Assembly (NCBI RefSeq): GCF_014397785.1
Contig: NZ_VZQQ01000056.1
Coordinates: 1 to 39,247 of the forward strand
Reading direction: 5' to 3'
Source: Paraburkholderia podalyriae
GTDB taxonomy: Bacteria; Pseudomonadota; Gammaproteobacteria; Burkholderiales; Burkholderiaceae
DNA: 39,247 nucleotides
A program made the translations under genes and the position numbers. The notes under the pieces are model-generated. The model made no database searches. It saw only the letters and a list, made by a program, of their open reading frames with translations, and was not told the DNA's origin. Of the stretch, positions 26,296 through 35,441 are shown one piece after another. Each line of letters starts with the position of its first letter. Position 1 is the stretch's first letter.

Positions 26296-26672
26296 GTCGG
26301 CGTTGGATAAGTATGAGCACATGGCTGCCTATTCCCGCGGTATCCAAGGAGGACCATGTCAACGACAACGCGTTGCGCAACCATGCCTACGCTCAGGTCA
26401 AAATGATTTACGAGGCATGCGGCTCCACGCGCGTCATGGATCTGCCGCCGTACCCGGCCGGCCACAACATGGGCACGAACCGGATGAGCGAAAAATTCCG
26501 TGACGGCGTCGTTAACAGGTGGGGGCAGGCGCACGAGGTGACGAATCTTTTCGTCCCAGACGGCAGTCAACTCACCACGAGCAGCGCAGAGAACCCGACG
26601 CTCACGATCGTCGCTCTCGCCATCCGCCAAGCCGAGTACATCGCGGATGCGGTGCGGAGACGGGATATCTGA
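26295..26672 (+). pseudogene. C-terminal fragment of a GMC-family oxidoreductase
   Basis: The last 120 codons before a TGA carry the C-terminal signature of glucose-methanol-choline flavoenzymes: PYPAGHNMGTNRMSEK, GVVNRWGQAHEVTNLFVPDGSQ, and ENPTLTIVALAIRQAEYIA. Its front is missing, with a leftover (DKYEHMAAYSRGIQ) in another frame at about 26302. The fragment is fused in frame to the reverse transcriptase remnant, giving one artificial open frame from 25860 to 26672. Confidence 0.8.
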
Positions 26673-26745
26673 CAAAGCGAAGCCTCTCGACGAATTGCTG
26701 TTTGCAGGAGGGATTGCTTCGTGAGAATACAGTTGAGCGATCTTA

Positions 26746-27453
26746 TTAAAAGCAACGGTCGCGTCTAGACGTTAGTTTGGTAGCAATCTCATCTATGACA
26801 TTTTGATCAATTTCTCGTTGTCTCTTTCGCGCCGCCACGAGGCACGCCTGAGAGCGAAGGACAAGCCCGTTTTGAAGCACTTTCAGATGATTGGCCCGCA
26901 AGGTCGTCCCCGTCGTTGTGACATCTACAATGGCATCAGCCGAACCCGTTGCGGGAGTTCCTTCGGTGGCACCGAGGCTCTCAATGATGCGGTAAGCACG
27001 CATGCCATGTACCTCGGACAAGAATCGCTGGGTCAGCCGTCGGTATTTCGTTGCGATCCTGAGCCGCCGACCGTAACGTTCGTGGAAGTCTGCCGCGACA
27101 TCGTCAAGGTCCGCTATCGTCTCGACATCCACCCAGGCCTGTGGGACGGCAACGACAATGTCAGCTCTCCCGAAGCCCAGCCGTGCGATGACTTCCATCC
27201 TTTCCTGCCAGTCGTCTCTACTTTCCAATAACAGGTCTTCACCGGTGATTCCTATATCGACGACGCCTTGCGCCAGTTTGGCCGGAATCTCAGAAGCCGT
27301 GAAGCAAACTACCTCAACTTCGTTCCTACCAACAAAGCCTGCCGTGTATTTTCGTTCGTTGGATTGCTCAACCGGCAACCCGGCCACAGCTAAGGCATCA
27401 AAGGTCTGCTCCTTCAGCCGTCCTTTTGACGGAATCGCGAGTGAAATTGTCAC
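26746..27453 (-). CDS. hisG: ATP phosphoribosyltransferase, short form (HisG)
   Basis: HisG joins ATP and PRPP, the first and committed step of histidine synthesis. At 235 residues it is the short form, which lacks the C-terminal regulatory domain and needs HisZ. Motifs: AIPSKGRLKEQ at the start, DIGITGEDLLLE, RIATKYRRLT for binding PRPP, and the ADAIVDVTTTGTTLRANHL region. It overlaps the end of hisZ by four bases. It lies among nod genes and IS debris, not in a his operon, so it is probably an extra copy. Lack of other his genes except hisC points to a role besides general histidine supply. Confidence 0.94.
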   Translation of the reverse strand: MTISLAIPSKGRLKEQTFDALAVAGLPVEQSNERKYTAGFVGRNEVEVVCFTASEIPAKLAQGVVDIGITGEDLLLESRDDWQERMEVIARLGFGRADIVVAVPQAWVDVETIADLDDVAADFHERYGRRLRIATKYRRLTQRFLSEVHGMRAYRIIESLGATEGTPATGSADAIVDVTTTGTTLRANHLKVLQNGLVLRSQACLVAARKRQREIDQNVIDEIATKLTSRRDRCF

Positions 27454-28589
27454 GTCAATGCTCCCTGCAGAAGTTGCACTTGGTCAACAAATGCGGATAG
27501 GCCAATCGCCGGAATCGGGCGATCTGCTCCGAGCAGCTTGGGCAATCGATCATACCGTCCACCGCTAGCAAGTGGCCTGTCAACTCCTGGCGCGCGGATA
27601 TCAAACAGAAGCCCAGTATAGTGGTCAAGGTGCCGTCTGAAGGATGCATCGTAGGTTAATTGATCTGGAGGGCCACTCTCTCTGGCGAGCACCTCCGATC
27701 GTCGGACAAAGTTGTCGAACGCTATGCCAAGTGTCAATCCTGCAGATTTCGCGAGCCCAGCAATTTCGTCAACGGCTTGATAAAGAGGAGCGCGGATGGC
27801 TAGGAAACTGTTCACAACATCAAAGGTGCTCTGTGGCACTTGGGCATTGGCAAGTTCGGTCGTCTCGATGAGCCGTGCAGCAATCTCCTGAGGTGTGCGT
27901 CCCGCAGCGGGAGAAAGCCCGCCTTGCCTCATCACATTCGCAACATAGGCGGTCATGGCTGTCCAATCGGCTCTCGCGAGGAAATCTCGGACCACAAAAT
28001 CAAGGTGGTTGCTACGCAAAGGGTGCCCGACGGTAGTGCAATTTGCACCCGAGCGCAGACGTAAGCCGGAGGCCCGAATGAGGCGCTTCTGCCAGCGACG
28101 AGGGAGTTCGAGGGCAGCGAGCACGGCTTCGAATAGTCCCTGGTCGCCAATCACCGTAACCAGTTCGCGCCCCGACAGCATAAGTTGGACGAGGGCGTAC
28201 GCATCGGAGATCGACCGTGCGTCGGCAGTCGGAACATCTGAATCACCAAAATCAACGAGACCTGCCTGCAAGAGGCCATTTCGACTTGAAGGTTCCTTGC
28301 AGAAACTCTTATCGATATACACATAACGCCGAGGGTTCGGAGCTCCGGATCTAATGTACTCCAGGCACACCGGTACCGTGAACTCTGGTCTGAGACACAG
28401 CATCTCTTGATCCTCGCTTTCTGTCAGGAAGAGAGCGCTGCGCTGTTGTTCGCCCATAACATCTAAGAATGGATCAGCGGGCTGAACGGTTGCGACTTCT
28501 ATAAGATTGGCACCGCGGCTCGCGAAGGCCTGGGCTATAGTTTGCGCGATGGAGGAATAGTGAAGATGCATAGTGGATGAAGTTTGCAT
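27450..28589 (-). CDS. hisZ: ATP phosphoribosyltransferase regulatory subunit (HisZ)
   Basis: HisZ is a histidyl-tRNA-synthetase-like protein without synthetase activity that forms a complex with short HisG and carries its regulation. It has 379 residues; synthetase-like motif 2 region (CLRPEFTVPVC...RRYVYIDKSF) and the C-terminal SGGRYDRLPKLLG and PAIGLSAFVD motifs are visible. The order hisZ-hisG with overlap is typical of alpha-proteobacteria, which would fit acquisition from another rhizobium; this is inference. Two ATGs six codons apart are possible starts; neither has a clear Shine-Dalgarno. Confidence 0.9.
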   Translation of the reverse strand: MQTSSTMHLHYSSIAQTIAQAFASRGANLIEVATVQPADPFLDVMGEQQRSALFLTESEDQEMLCLRPEFTVPVCLEYIRSGAPNPRRYVYIDKSFCKEPSSRNGLLQAGLVDFGDSDVPTADARSISDAYALVQLMLSGRELVTVIGDQGLFEAVLAALELPRRWQKRLIRASGLRLRSGANCTTVGHPLRSNHLDFVVRDFLARADWTAMTAYVANVMRQGGLSPAAGRTPQEIAARLIETTELANAQVPQSTFDVVNSFLAIRAPLYQAVDEIAGLAKSAGLTLGIAFDNFVRRSEVLARESGPPDQLTYDASFRRHLDHYTGLLFDIRAPGVDRPLASGGRYDRLPKLLGADRPIPAIGLSAFVDQVQLLQGALT

Positions 28590-28784
28590 TTCTGAATTGT
28601 CCGCAACACAAGCTTCCGGCGGTCGATGGAGAAGGAGCTATCTCCTGGATCTGCCGTCGGCGCTTATAGTCCCGTTGACCCGCGCCGACTCGTCGGTCGC
28701 CAGCGCGTCTTCACGGAAACGCCCTCTAGCGGATAAGTCGCGGTTCAACCTGTCGGTGGACTCTACCACCGGCGTCACCAAGTA

Positions 28785-28858
28785 AGCACGGATTGCGCCA
28801 ACCAAGAACGGCTTTTTAACCGTCTTTTTGCGGTAGGGACCGTGTCGCATGTACGACA
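28785..28858 (-). promoter_or_regulatory. Candidate sigma-54 promoter and NifA site upstream of hisZ
   Basis: On the minus strand TGGCGC-AATCC-GTGC at 28785-28800 keeps the invariant GG and GC ten bases apart. A perfect TGT-N10-ACA (TGTCGTACATGCGACA) lies at 28843-28858, about 43 bases upstream, closer than usual. The leader to hisZ would be about 185 bases. Such a NifA half-consensus occurs by chance about ten times in a window this size, so the pair is only suggestive. Confidence 0.4.
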
Positions 28859-28929
28859 TTGTCGGACAACAACAGCGTCAAATGCGGCGTTGAAACTGGG
28901 CGGTTTCAAGAGTGAAGCGCAATAGGGGC

Positions 28930-29577
28930 CTACTGAATGGAGGCTGAGGTCATCGAAGCGGTTGCGAGCATACGTTCGAAGACCTCGAATGGTGAATGAA
29001 ATGCATGGGTAGCGCGAGGTCGGCTGTTGAGCTGTCAGCGATGGCATTGAGTTCGTCCTGACTGTAGATGGAGAGGTCAGTGCCTTTGGGCAGCTACTGC
29101 CGCAGCAGCCCGTTGGTGTTCTCGCAGGTACGGCGTTGCCATGGGCTGTGCGGATCGCAGAAGTACACGCGCATGCCGGTGGCGGCGCTGAGTTCCTGAT
29201 GCCGGGTCATTTCCTTACCCTAGTCGTTGGTAAAGCTCCGGCGCAGTGGTGCTGCGATGGAATTCAGTTTGGCTGTAAAGCCCGCCAGGGTCGAGGCGGC
29301 GGTGGCGTCTTCCATCTTCGCCAGCCAGCAGCACCAGACTGGTACGCTCAACCAGCACACCGACGGAAGACTGGTTGCCAGCGCCCTTGATCAAGTCGCC
29401 CTCTCAGTGACCTGGCATCACCCGGTCGCCGACCTCAGGCGGGCGTACATGGATGCTCACCATGTCGGCGATCTGGCCGCGCTGGGCAGTGCCCCGCTCG
29501 TGTGACATACGCGTGCTGTGGCCGTGGCGCAGACAGGCGATCAGTTGGCGTCGCAGCTCACCGCGTGGCTGGGGATA
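28930..29577 (-). pseudogene. IS30-family transposase remnant
   Basis: The minus strand encodes the central and C-terminal parts of an IS30 transposase: QPRGELRRQLIACLRHGHS, DMVSIHVRPPEV, MPGH-stop-EGDLIKGAGNQ, FCDPHSPWQRRTCENTNGLLRQ and HAFHSPFEVFERMLA. A stop replaces the Trp of GHWEGDL, and a frameshift and further stops follow. The N-terminal part is missing because an IS5-like element sits at 29578. Non-functional. Confidence 0.8.
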
Positions 29578-30404
29578 GAGGTCAGTTAAAAAAGGCTGCT
29601 CCATACGCCTGAAGATGTTCCAGCAGACGAGGGCGCAGCCGAATTTCAAGAATGCTTCGTGAATGTCAGCTCGACGATCGAAGCGTATGCGAAGACGACG
29701 GAAGTTGTGGAGCCACGAGTGAGTCCGTTCAACGATCCAACGGAATTTGCCCAGACCACTGCCATGTTCAGTGCGGCGCCTTGCGATCACCGGTTTGATG
29801 CCGCGTTCGCGCAATCGTTGACGATGCGGATCGGAATCGTAACCACGATCGGCATAGGTGACCGTGGGTTTCTGAAGTGGTCGGCCGCGCGCGCCGCGGA
29901 TCGGGGGAATCGCGTCGACGAGCGGCAGCAGCAGGGCGACGTCGTTGCGGTTCGCGCCGGTCAGGATGGCGCTGATGGGAACGCCATTGGCGTCTACGAG
30001 GATGTGGTGCTTGGAACCGCGTCGCGAGCGATCCGTGGGGTTCGGGCCAGTTTTTCGCCCGCCCCAACAGCTCGTACCGACGAGGAATCGGCGGCAGGGT
30101 ATGAAAGATCGATCTGCCCGGCCTCGCGCAACTTGTCGAGCAGCAGTTCGTGCAGTCGATCCCATACGCCTGCTTTGCGCCAGTCGTTCAGTCGTCGCCA
30201 GCAGGTCGCGCCGGAGCCAAAGCCCAATGCGGTCGGCAGGTGGTTCCATCGCAGTCCGGTTTTCAACACGAACAGGATGCCACTCAACGCCACCCGATCC
30301 GATACGCGCGGGCGACCAGGATGCTCTTTGCGCCGGGGCTTGGGCGGCGGCAGTAACGGTTCGATCAGTGTCCACAATTCGTCATCAATGATCGGCGCTT
30401 CCAT
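29578..30404 (-). CDS. IS5-family transposase with -1 frameshift
   Basis: The first frame starts at 30404 (MEAPIIDDELWTLIEPLLPPP) and carries the DUF4096-type N-terminal domain; the second carries the DDE domain. Ribosomal slippage at the run of five A (T at 30051-30055 on the plus strand, GAAAAAC) would join ...VGAGEK to TGPNPTDRS.... The catalytic residues are in AADSSSV, TYADRGYDSD and VERTHSWLHNFRRLR. The second frame has no stop inside the element and runs on into the IS30 remnant to 29404. Confidence 0.75.
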
Positions 30405-30490
30405 CCCTTGGGTTCCGTTGTTCAGACATCCAAGGTTAACTGCTTGCCGAGAAAGCAAACAGCCCCCTCAGGGGTATTTGAACTGGCCTC
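29578..30490 (-). mobile_element. IS5-family (IS427-like) insertion sequence
   Basis: About 913 bases bounded by imperfect inverted ends (GAGGTCAGTTAAAAAA on the left; the right end reads inward as GAGGCCAGTTCAAATA). It contains a two-frame transposase and is inserted in the IS30 remnant, whose reading frame continues from its left edge. No target duplication could be fixed with certainty. Confidence 0.8.
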
Positions 30491-31534
30491 TTAGCGAGAT
30501 GTCCATGTGCACCGTGACGTCGCGTGTACTGCATGGCTATGGATTTAGTTGACTGCTTGTAGTTAACGCCGCGCTGTTTAGCAGTCTATCGCCGCTTGCG
30601 GACTTTTCGTCGAAATGGACCATCTGGGTGTCTGCGCTGCTCAGTGGCTTCGTTGCCGTGCTGCGATTCACGAGTCACGAGACTCAATTCGTCGGCCTGT
30701 GCGTAGATCATGCCGGGAGGCGTTCGACCTCCGACAAGCCTCGACGGCGTCGTGCAGCGAATGTCGCTCGGGTTAGACGCGGCGATTGGCGGCTTGGCGG
30801 TGGAGCGTTCCCGAGGAGCAAATCGACACCAGTCAATCATTGGTCAGGATTTCACACCCTCGTTTCTGATGGCGAACTTGTGCGGCATCTCCTCGATCCC
30901 GGCCGCGCGGCGCCCTGCCACCTGGGGCCCGGGACGAGATGAATACGGTGGCCGCAGTTGATGCCTTTGAGAAGAATGCTTGGTTGGCGCGGTCCGTGCT
31001 TGATTGCATTCGAGCGCGACACTGACGGGCTCGTTGTATCTACCACTCCATGCCGGCTTCCGGAATCTGGCAGCGTCTAGGTTGGGCTCCGATTTCTGTG
31101 ACTGATTCATCTTGTAGTAGGACTGGCTTACCCATGCATTAACGAGACCATTCAAAAATGCAAACTAACTTGCCTCGCCGATACTCCACTATCGCTCGAA
31201 CCAATGTGCGGACTTTCACGAGCCACAGTGCCGGTCATGAAGAACCGTCGCCGCTGCAGTCTTTCAGCGTTTTGCACGACCACTGCCGCAGCGTCACCTC
31301 TGGTTGGGGGAGCCGTCGCGGGGCAGACAAGAGCCGGTTTGCTCTAGGACGCGCCTTACGGCCAGCCACGCGAGAACTCCTAGCTACGCGCGCCCGGCGA
31401 GCGCGACGAAGCACGGACGAAATGACGCTCGACGCCTTGGTCCCCGGGGGACGTGGGCCCGAATCGCCATATACTCAACTTCCTGTTATGGCTGATGCGG
31501 TCAGCACTGACTCTTTGCTGTCAGGGGCTAGGCG
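30491..31534. other. Long stretch without a convincing gene upstream of hisC
   Basis: No conserved protein is recognised on either strand. A 28-codon frame at 30940-31023 (AFEKNAWLARSVLDCIRARH) looks coding-like and resembles a piece upstream of hisZ. A 126-codon frame at 31158-31538 overlaps the hisC start but is Arg/Ser-rich and not convincing. The stretch contains the sigma-54-like element at 30985-30999. Confidence 0.5.
30985..30999 (+). promoter_or_regulatory. Sigma-54-like element upstream of hisC
   Basis: TGGCGC-GGTCC-GTGC fits the -24/-12 pattern and is almost the same as the element upstream of hisZ (CTTGGTTGGCGCnnTCCGTGCTT in both). It is 535 bases before hisC, unusually far, and the surrounding bases may be a shared coding remnant instead. 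Confidence 0.3.
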
Positions 31535-32602
31535 GTGAGTCGTTACTGGAGCGACCTCGTTCAGCGTCTCATGCCATATATGCCGGGCGAGCAGCCGGCG
31601 AGTGCGCATCCGATCAAGTTGAACACAAATGAGAACCCGTACCCGCCGTCGCCGCTGGTACTAGCGGCCATTGCCCGCGAGCTAGGTAGCGCGGGTGAGA
31701 CCCTGCGCCGCTATCCGGATCCGCTCGCGCGACGCCTTCGCGCAACCGTCGCTGCCTATCACGGCCTGAAGCCGGAGCAGGTGTTTGTCGGTAACGGCTC
31801 GGACGAAGTGCTTGCCCACACTTTTGCGTCGCTGCTGAAGCATGAGCGGCCGCTGCGTTTTCCCGACATCACATATAGCTTCTATCGCAGCTACGCACGG
31901 CTTTACAACGTGCGCTATCGGGCCATTCCGCTCGCCGGCGACTTGTCGATCCGCATGGACGACTACCTTGGCGACGTGGGCAGCGTGCTGTTCGCGAATC
32001 CAAACGCACCCACCGGTCGCGCTCTGCCGCTCGCGGACATAGAGCGAATTGTCGCCGGAAATATGTCGTCGGTGGTCGCAATTGACGAGGCCTATGTCGA
32101 TTTCGGTGCGCAATCCGCGGTCCCTCTGATTGACCACTATCCCAACCTAGTTGTCGTTCAGACAACGTCGAAGGCTCGTTCGCTCGCTGGCATGCGCGTC
32201 GGCTTTGCATTCGGCCACGTATCGCTCATCGAAGCACTCAATCGCGTGAAAGACAGCTTCAACTCGTACCCTCTGGACCGTCTCGCGCAGGTCGCGGCAC
32301 AGGCTGCTTACGCGGATCATCACCACTATCGGATGACGTGCGAGCGCGTGATCGCGAGCAGGGAGCGGATGAAGCGGGCGCTCCAGAGCCAAGGTTTCGA
32401 CGTGGTACCGTCTACTGCGAACTTCCTGTTCGTGCGTCATGCTTCGCACGACGCTGCAATGCTTGTCGCACGCTTAAAAGATCAAAGCATCTTCGTGCGG
32501 CATTTCAAGCAGCCACGAATCGACCAGCATCTGCGCATCACCATCGGAACCGAAGAGGAATGCGACGCAGTCGTCGCGGCGCTGCGCGAATTGCTCGCTT
32601 GA
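31535..32602 (+). CDS. hisC: Histidinol-phosphate aminotransferase (HisC)
   Basis: A PLP-dependent class I/II aminotransferase of the HisC family, 355 residues, converting imidazole-acetol phosphate to histidinol phosphate. Motifs: KLNTNENPYPPSP near the start, NPNAPTGR, DEAYVDF, and the PLP lysine Lys213 in TTSKARSLAGMRVG. Translation starts at GTG preceded by CAGGGG. It is alone on the plus strand, facing away from hisZG, and flanked by IS remnants. HisC-like enzymes can also use aromatic or other substrates, so the true substrate may differ. Confidence 0.9.
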   Translation: MSRYWSDLVQRLMPYMPGEQPASAHPIKLNTNENPYPPSPLVLAAIARELGSAGETLRRYPDPLARRLRATVAAYHGLKPEQVFVGNGSDEVLAHTFASLLKHERPLRFPDITYSFYRSYARLYNVRYRAIPLAGDLSIRMDDYLGDVGSVLFANPNAPTGRALPLADIERIVAGNMSSVVAIDEAYVDFGAQSAVPLIDHYPNLVVVQTTSKARSLAGMRVGFAFGHVSLIEALNRVKDSFNSYPLDRLAQVAAQAAYADHHHYRMTCERVIASRERMKRALQSQGFDVVPSTANFLFVRHASHDAAMLVARLKDQSIFVRHFKQPRIDQHLRITIGTEEECDAVVAALRELLA

Positions 32603-32651
32603 CCCCAATCGGACGCCCACCGCGGGCTCTCTCCCTTGCGAGGGAGGTCGA

Positions 32652-33649
32652 TTATGCCATTTTCGGCCCTGCGGCAACGGCAATCAGCCGGCCCACTTCG
32701 ATGCCTTCGAGCAGTTGGCGAGTCGAACGATGCGTGCCGCGACGAAGGTACCGTTCGGTAGGCACGGCGAACCAGCGCTCTACGTGATTGAGCCACGAGG
32801 CCGAAGTCGGTGCGAAGTGAACCTGCAATCGGGGATGACGAGTGGACCCTGCCTTGATCGAGGAGTCTTGTGTGTGCCGTAATTGTCCATCACCCAAATG
32901 CACATCCAAGTCGGGCGGCACGCCGGCTTCGATGGTGCGCGGGAAAAGCGGGAATTCGCTGCTGCGATGGCGCCGGTGCACGTCGCCGATCACCTTGCTG
33001 GTGACAATTTCGAGCGCAGGAAATAGTGTGGCCGCACCGTAACGCAGGTATTCATAAGTGCGTCGCTCGGGAATGCCTGGAGCGAACGGCAATATGGGCT
33101 GTGGGCGGTCCAATGCCTGTATCTGGCTCTTCTTGTCAACGCACAGCACCATCGCCCTAGATACTGGCCGACAATATTGCGCACTGTCGACGAACAACGG
33201 ATCGCTAGAGAGCTTAGACGTCTCTTACCCATGCAGTTGCTGCCCGAAGGCGCGCCAGATGCGCGACACCGCCGCCTGTGAGAGCTTCATCTCCTTGGCC
33301 ATCGTGCGTGTGCTCCAGTGCGTCGCCCCGGCAGACACGGACTCGAGCGTCTTCGTGATAACCACGTCGACATGCGTGTCGTCGATTGTCTTGGGTGCGT
33401 CGGGGGTGGTGCGTCAAGCAGTCCGTCGACGCGGTCTGCGACAAATCGCGCTCGCCAGTTAGCGACAGTTTGGCGCGTGAGCCGCAGTTTCACCGCAACT
33501 GTCTTGTTGTCCATACCTTGGGCGCAGGACAGCAGGATGCGCGCTTGCAACGCCCAGGCCTGTGCTGTCTTGTGCCGCATCGTCAGCGCCTTGGGTTGCT
33601 CGAATTCCGATTCGCTCAGCACGAGCTCCAGTTTGGGCCACCCGCTCAT
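32652..33649 (-). pseudogene. IS630-family transposase remnant
   Basis: The N-terminal helix-turn-helix part (KTVAVKLRLTRQTVANWRARFVADRVDGLLD) and the DDE domain (CVDKKSQIQALDR, KVIGDVHRRHRSSEF, HFAPTSASWLNHVERWF) are recognisable on the minus strand but in several frames. The region with the second catalytic Asp is shifted (reads GDGQLRHTQ). Non-functional. Its right end lies near 33690. Confidence 0.8.
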
Positions 33650-33959
33650 CGCCGCCTTCTCCTGTCTGTGTCACACATAGCACGTTAGTACGCGGCAAAA
33701 ATAATTCAATGAGTTGTAACTCACCAGGAGTAGCGAGACGATGCTCGGTTGGTTCGAAAAGTCGCTTGGTCGTCACTTTCGCGGACGGTGGATCGTCACC
33801 TCGGCAATGACCCGGAGCAGTTGATTGATGGGACACATGCTTGATGTCAGTGCAGTTCGACCCGCAGATGCTCGTTGTAATATACGCGCGACCCGCATAG
33901 ACGTGTTTAGACCTAGCCGGAAGACCCAAACGCCTTCGATCAAAGTGGTGGCCTAGAAT
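33650..33959. other. Gap between the IS630 remnant and the M24 gene
   Basis: No recognised gene. A minus-strand piece at about 33730-33850 is open but shows no known motif. The IS630 end probably lies within the first 50 bases. Confidence 0.4.
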
Positions 33960-35207
33960 TCAGATTTCTATGTAGCCGCCGGTAGCAATAGTAAGATATT
34001 CTCGGCCGGTATCAGTTATGAGAACGGTATCGGAAATCTGCGTTTGGCACACGCTTGGTATTCGGATATGCGGTTCGAGTGTAACGATCATACCCGGTTC
34101 CAGTACCAACCGGGACTTCGCGTCAATCGAGGCTCGCTCGTGAGCGCCGAGCCCAATGCTATGACCGATTCTGCCTGGAGTGTGGGTACCGTAGCCGAGC
34201 GACTCTAGCCTTTCACGAGTCTTTTCGAACAGGTCCCTCCAAGGTGTGCCGGGTTTCATCAGTTCGTCGACTTCCTCTCGAATTTCAAGGATGATGTCAA
34301 GCGCGCGCTTGCTGACGTCCGGTAGCGGCCCAATGGCAACAGTACGTTCGATCTCAGCGTGCATGCCGTTGGCAACCGTCCAACTCAGCAGCGAAACGGT
34401 TTCGCCGCGAAGGGGGCGGCGCTGGGTCGGATTGTCACAATTTAGAAACGTACGCGGACCGGATAGTGCCCAAACCCAGAGACCGTTGTGAACGCCGCCC
34501 TCGAAAGAGCCGAAATCGCACACCTCAACATTGGGGTAGCGGCCCGCCCAGAACTTATTCATCTCGTGCATTGCAGTCACGCAGACGTCGCGCTCGGTGC
34601 CACCTTCGCGGAGTGCTGCGATCGCTGCTTCCATGCCTACATCGGCAATCCTGGCCGCAACCCGTGCGTGGAGAACTTCGTCCGGGTCTTTTGTCAACCG
34701 GCAGCGTTCTATGAGCTGGCTCACATCGACGAATTCTGCCTTCGGTAACATGTCTTCGAGTTGGCGGCGACATGTGATGGAGATGAACTCTTCTTCGACT
34801 CCAATCTTTTTGTCCGCAACGCCCAGCTCGTGGAGGATTGAAGTGAGTGCAGTTTGCCAGTCTGCCCCCGCAGTTTTCTTGTCCCCCCAAGCGCCGAATA
34901 ACCGTATGTCCCGTACCCATGAGCTGGAGCGGCTGTGTTCGTCTCGGAGCGCATGCACAAGCATGATTGGCTCATGGTTGGGGGTAAGGATTGCAATCAT
35001 CGGTTGTGAATAAATGATCGGGCTAAAGCCTGTGATGTAGAAGCTGTGCTCCGGTTTGAAGCATACGACCACGTCAATACCATCATCGGTCAGTCGAGCC
35101 TGCAAACGTGTTACGCGGGGAGGCCGAATATAATCAACACTTGCGGTCGGATGAGGCGAACACTTTCCGCTCCCTACTCGGACACCGTGCATTTCTGTAG
35201 AGGACAT
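33960..35207 (-). CDS. Creatinase-like M24 (pita-bread) protein
   Basis: A 415-residue protein with the N-terminal creatinase/prolidase domain (about 30-165) and C-terminal pita-bread domain. Of the five metal ligands of true M24 aminopeptidases, only His349 and Glu378 are conserved; the two Asp positions read Leu274 and Glu285, and the last Glu reads Ser392. A His at 240 in FEGGVHNGLW sits where creatinase has its catalytic His. This suggests a metal-free C-N hydrolase like creatinase rather than a peptidase. It lies 234 bases downstream of the cucumopine-synthase-like pair on the same strand, so it may act on the same compound. Confidence 0.8.
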   Translation of the reverse strand: MSSTEMHGVRVGSGKCSPHPTASVDYIRPPRVTRLQARLTDDGIDVVVCFKPEHSFYITGFSPIIYSQPMIAILTPNHEPIMLVHALRDEHSRSSSWVRDIRLFGAWGDKKTAGADWQTALTSILHELGVADKKIGVEEEFISITCRRQLEDMLPKAEFVDVSQLIERCRLTKDPDEVLHARVAARIADVGMEAAIAALREGGTERDVCVTAMHEMNKFWAGRYPNVEVCDFGSFEGGVHNGLWVWALSGPRTFLNCDNPTQRRPLRGETVSLLSWTVANGMHAEIERTVAIGPLPDVSKRALDIILEIREEVDELMKPGTPWRDLFEKTRERLESLGYGTHTPGRIGHSIGLGAHERASIDAKSRLVLEPGMIVTLEPHIRIPSVCQTQISDTVLITDTGREYLTIATGGYIEI

Positions 35208-35441
35208 GGGGGACTCCCGGGTATTTACATTAATAGAACAATCGGCCCACCAATTATTTATTTGGCGGGTGCTGGATATAGAGCTGATCGTGCGCGAGAA
35301 ATCTCAGATAAATTGGCTCTGTCCTCAGACGGGGCGTTCAGTGATAAGTCCGGATTCGGCACAGATACCATCGGTCCATCAGCACATATCGCCGAATCGC
35401 GTCGCAATATTTCTTTGCGTAGCTGCCAGAAAGCTCGACGA

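Noticed and set aside
31158..31538. 126-codon frame directly before hisC
   Set aside because: Arg/Ser-rich composition, no ribosome binding site of note, no motif, and overlap with the hisC start; treated as non-coding.
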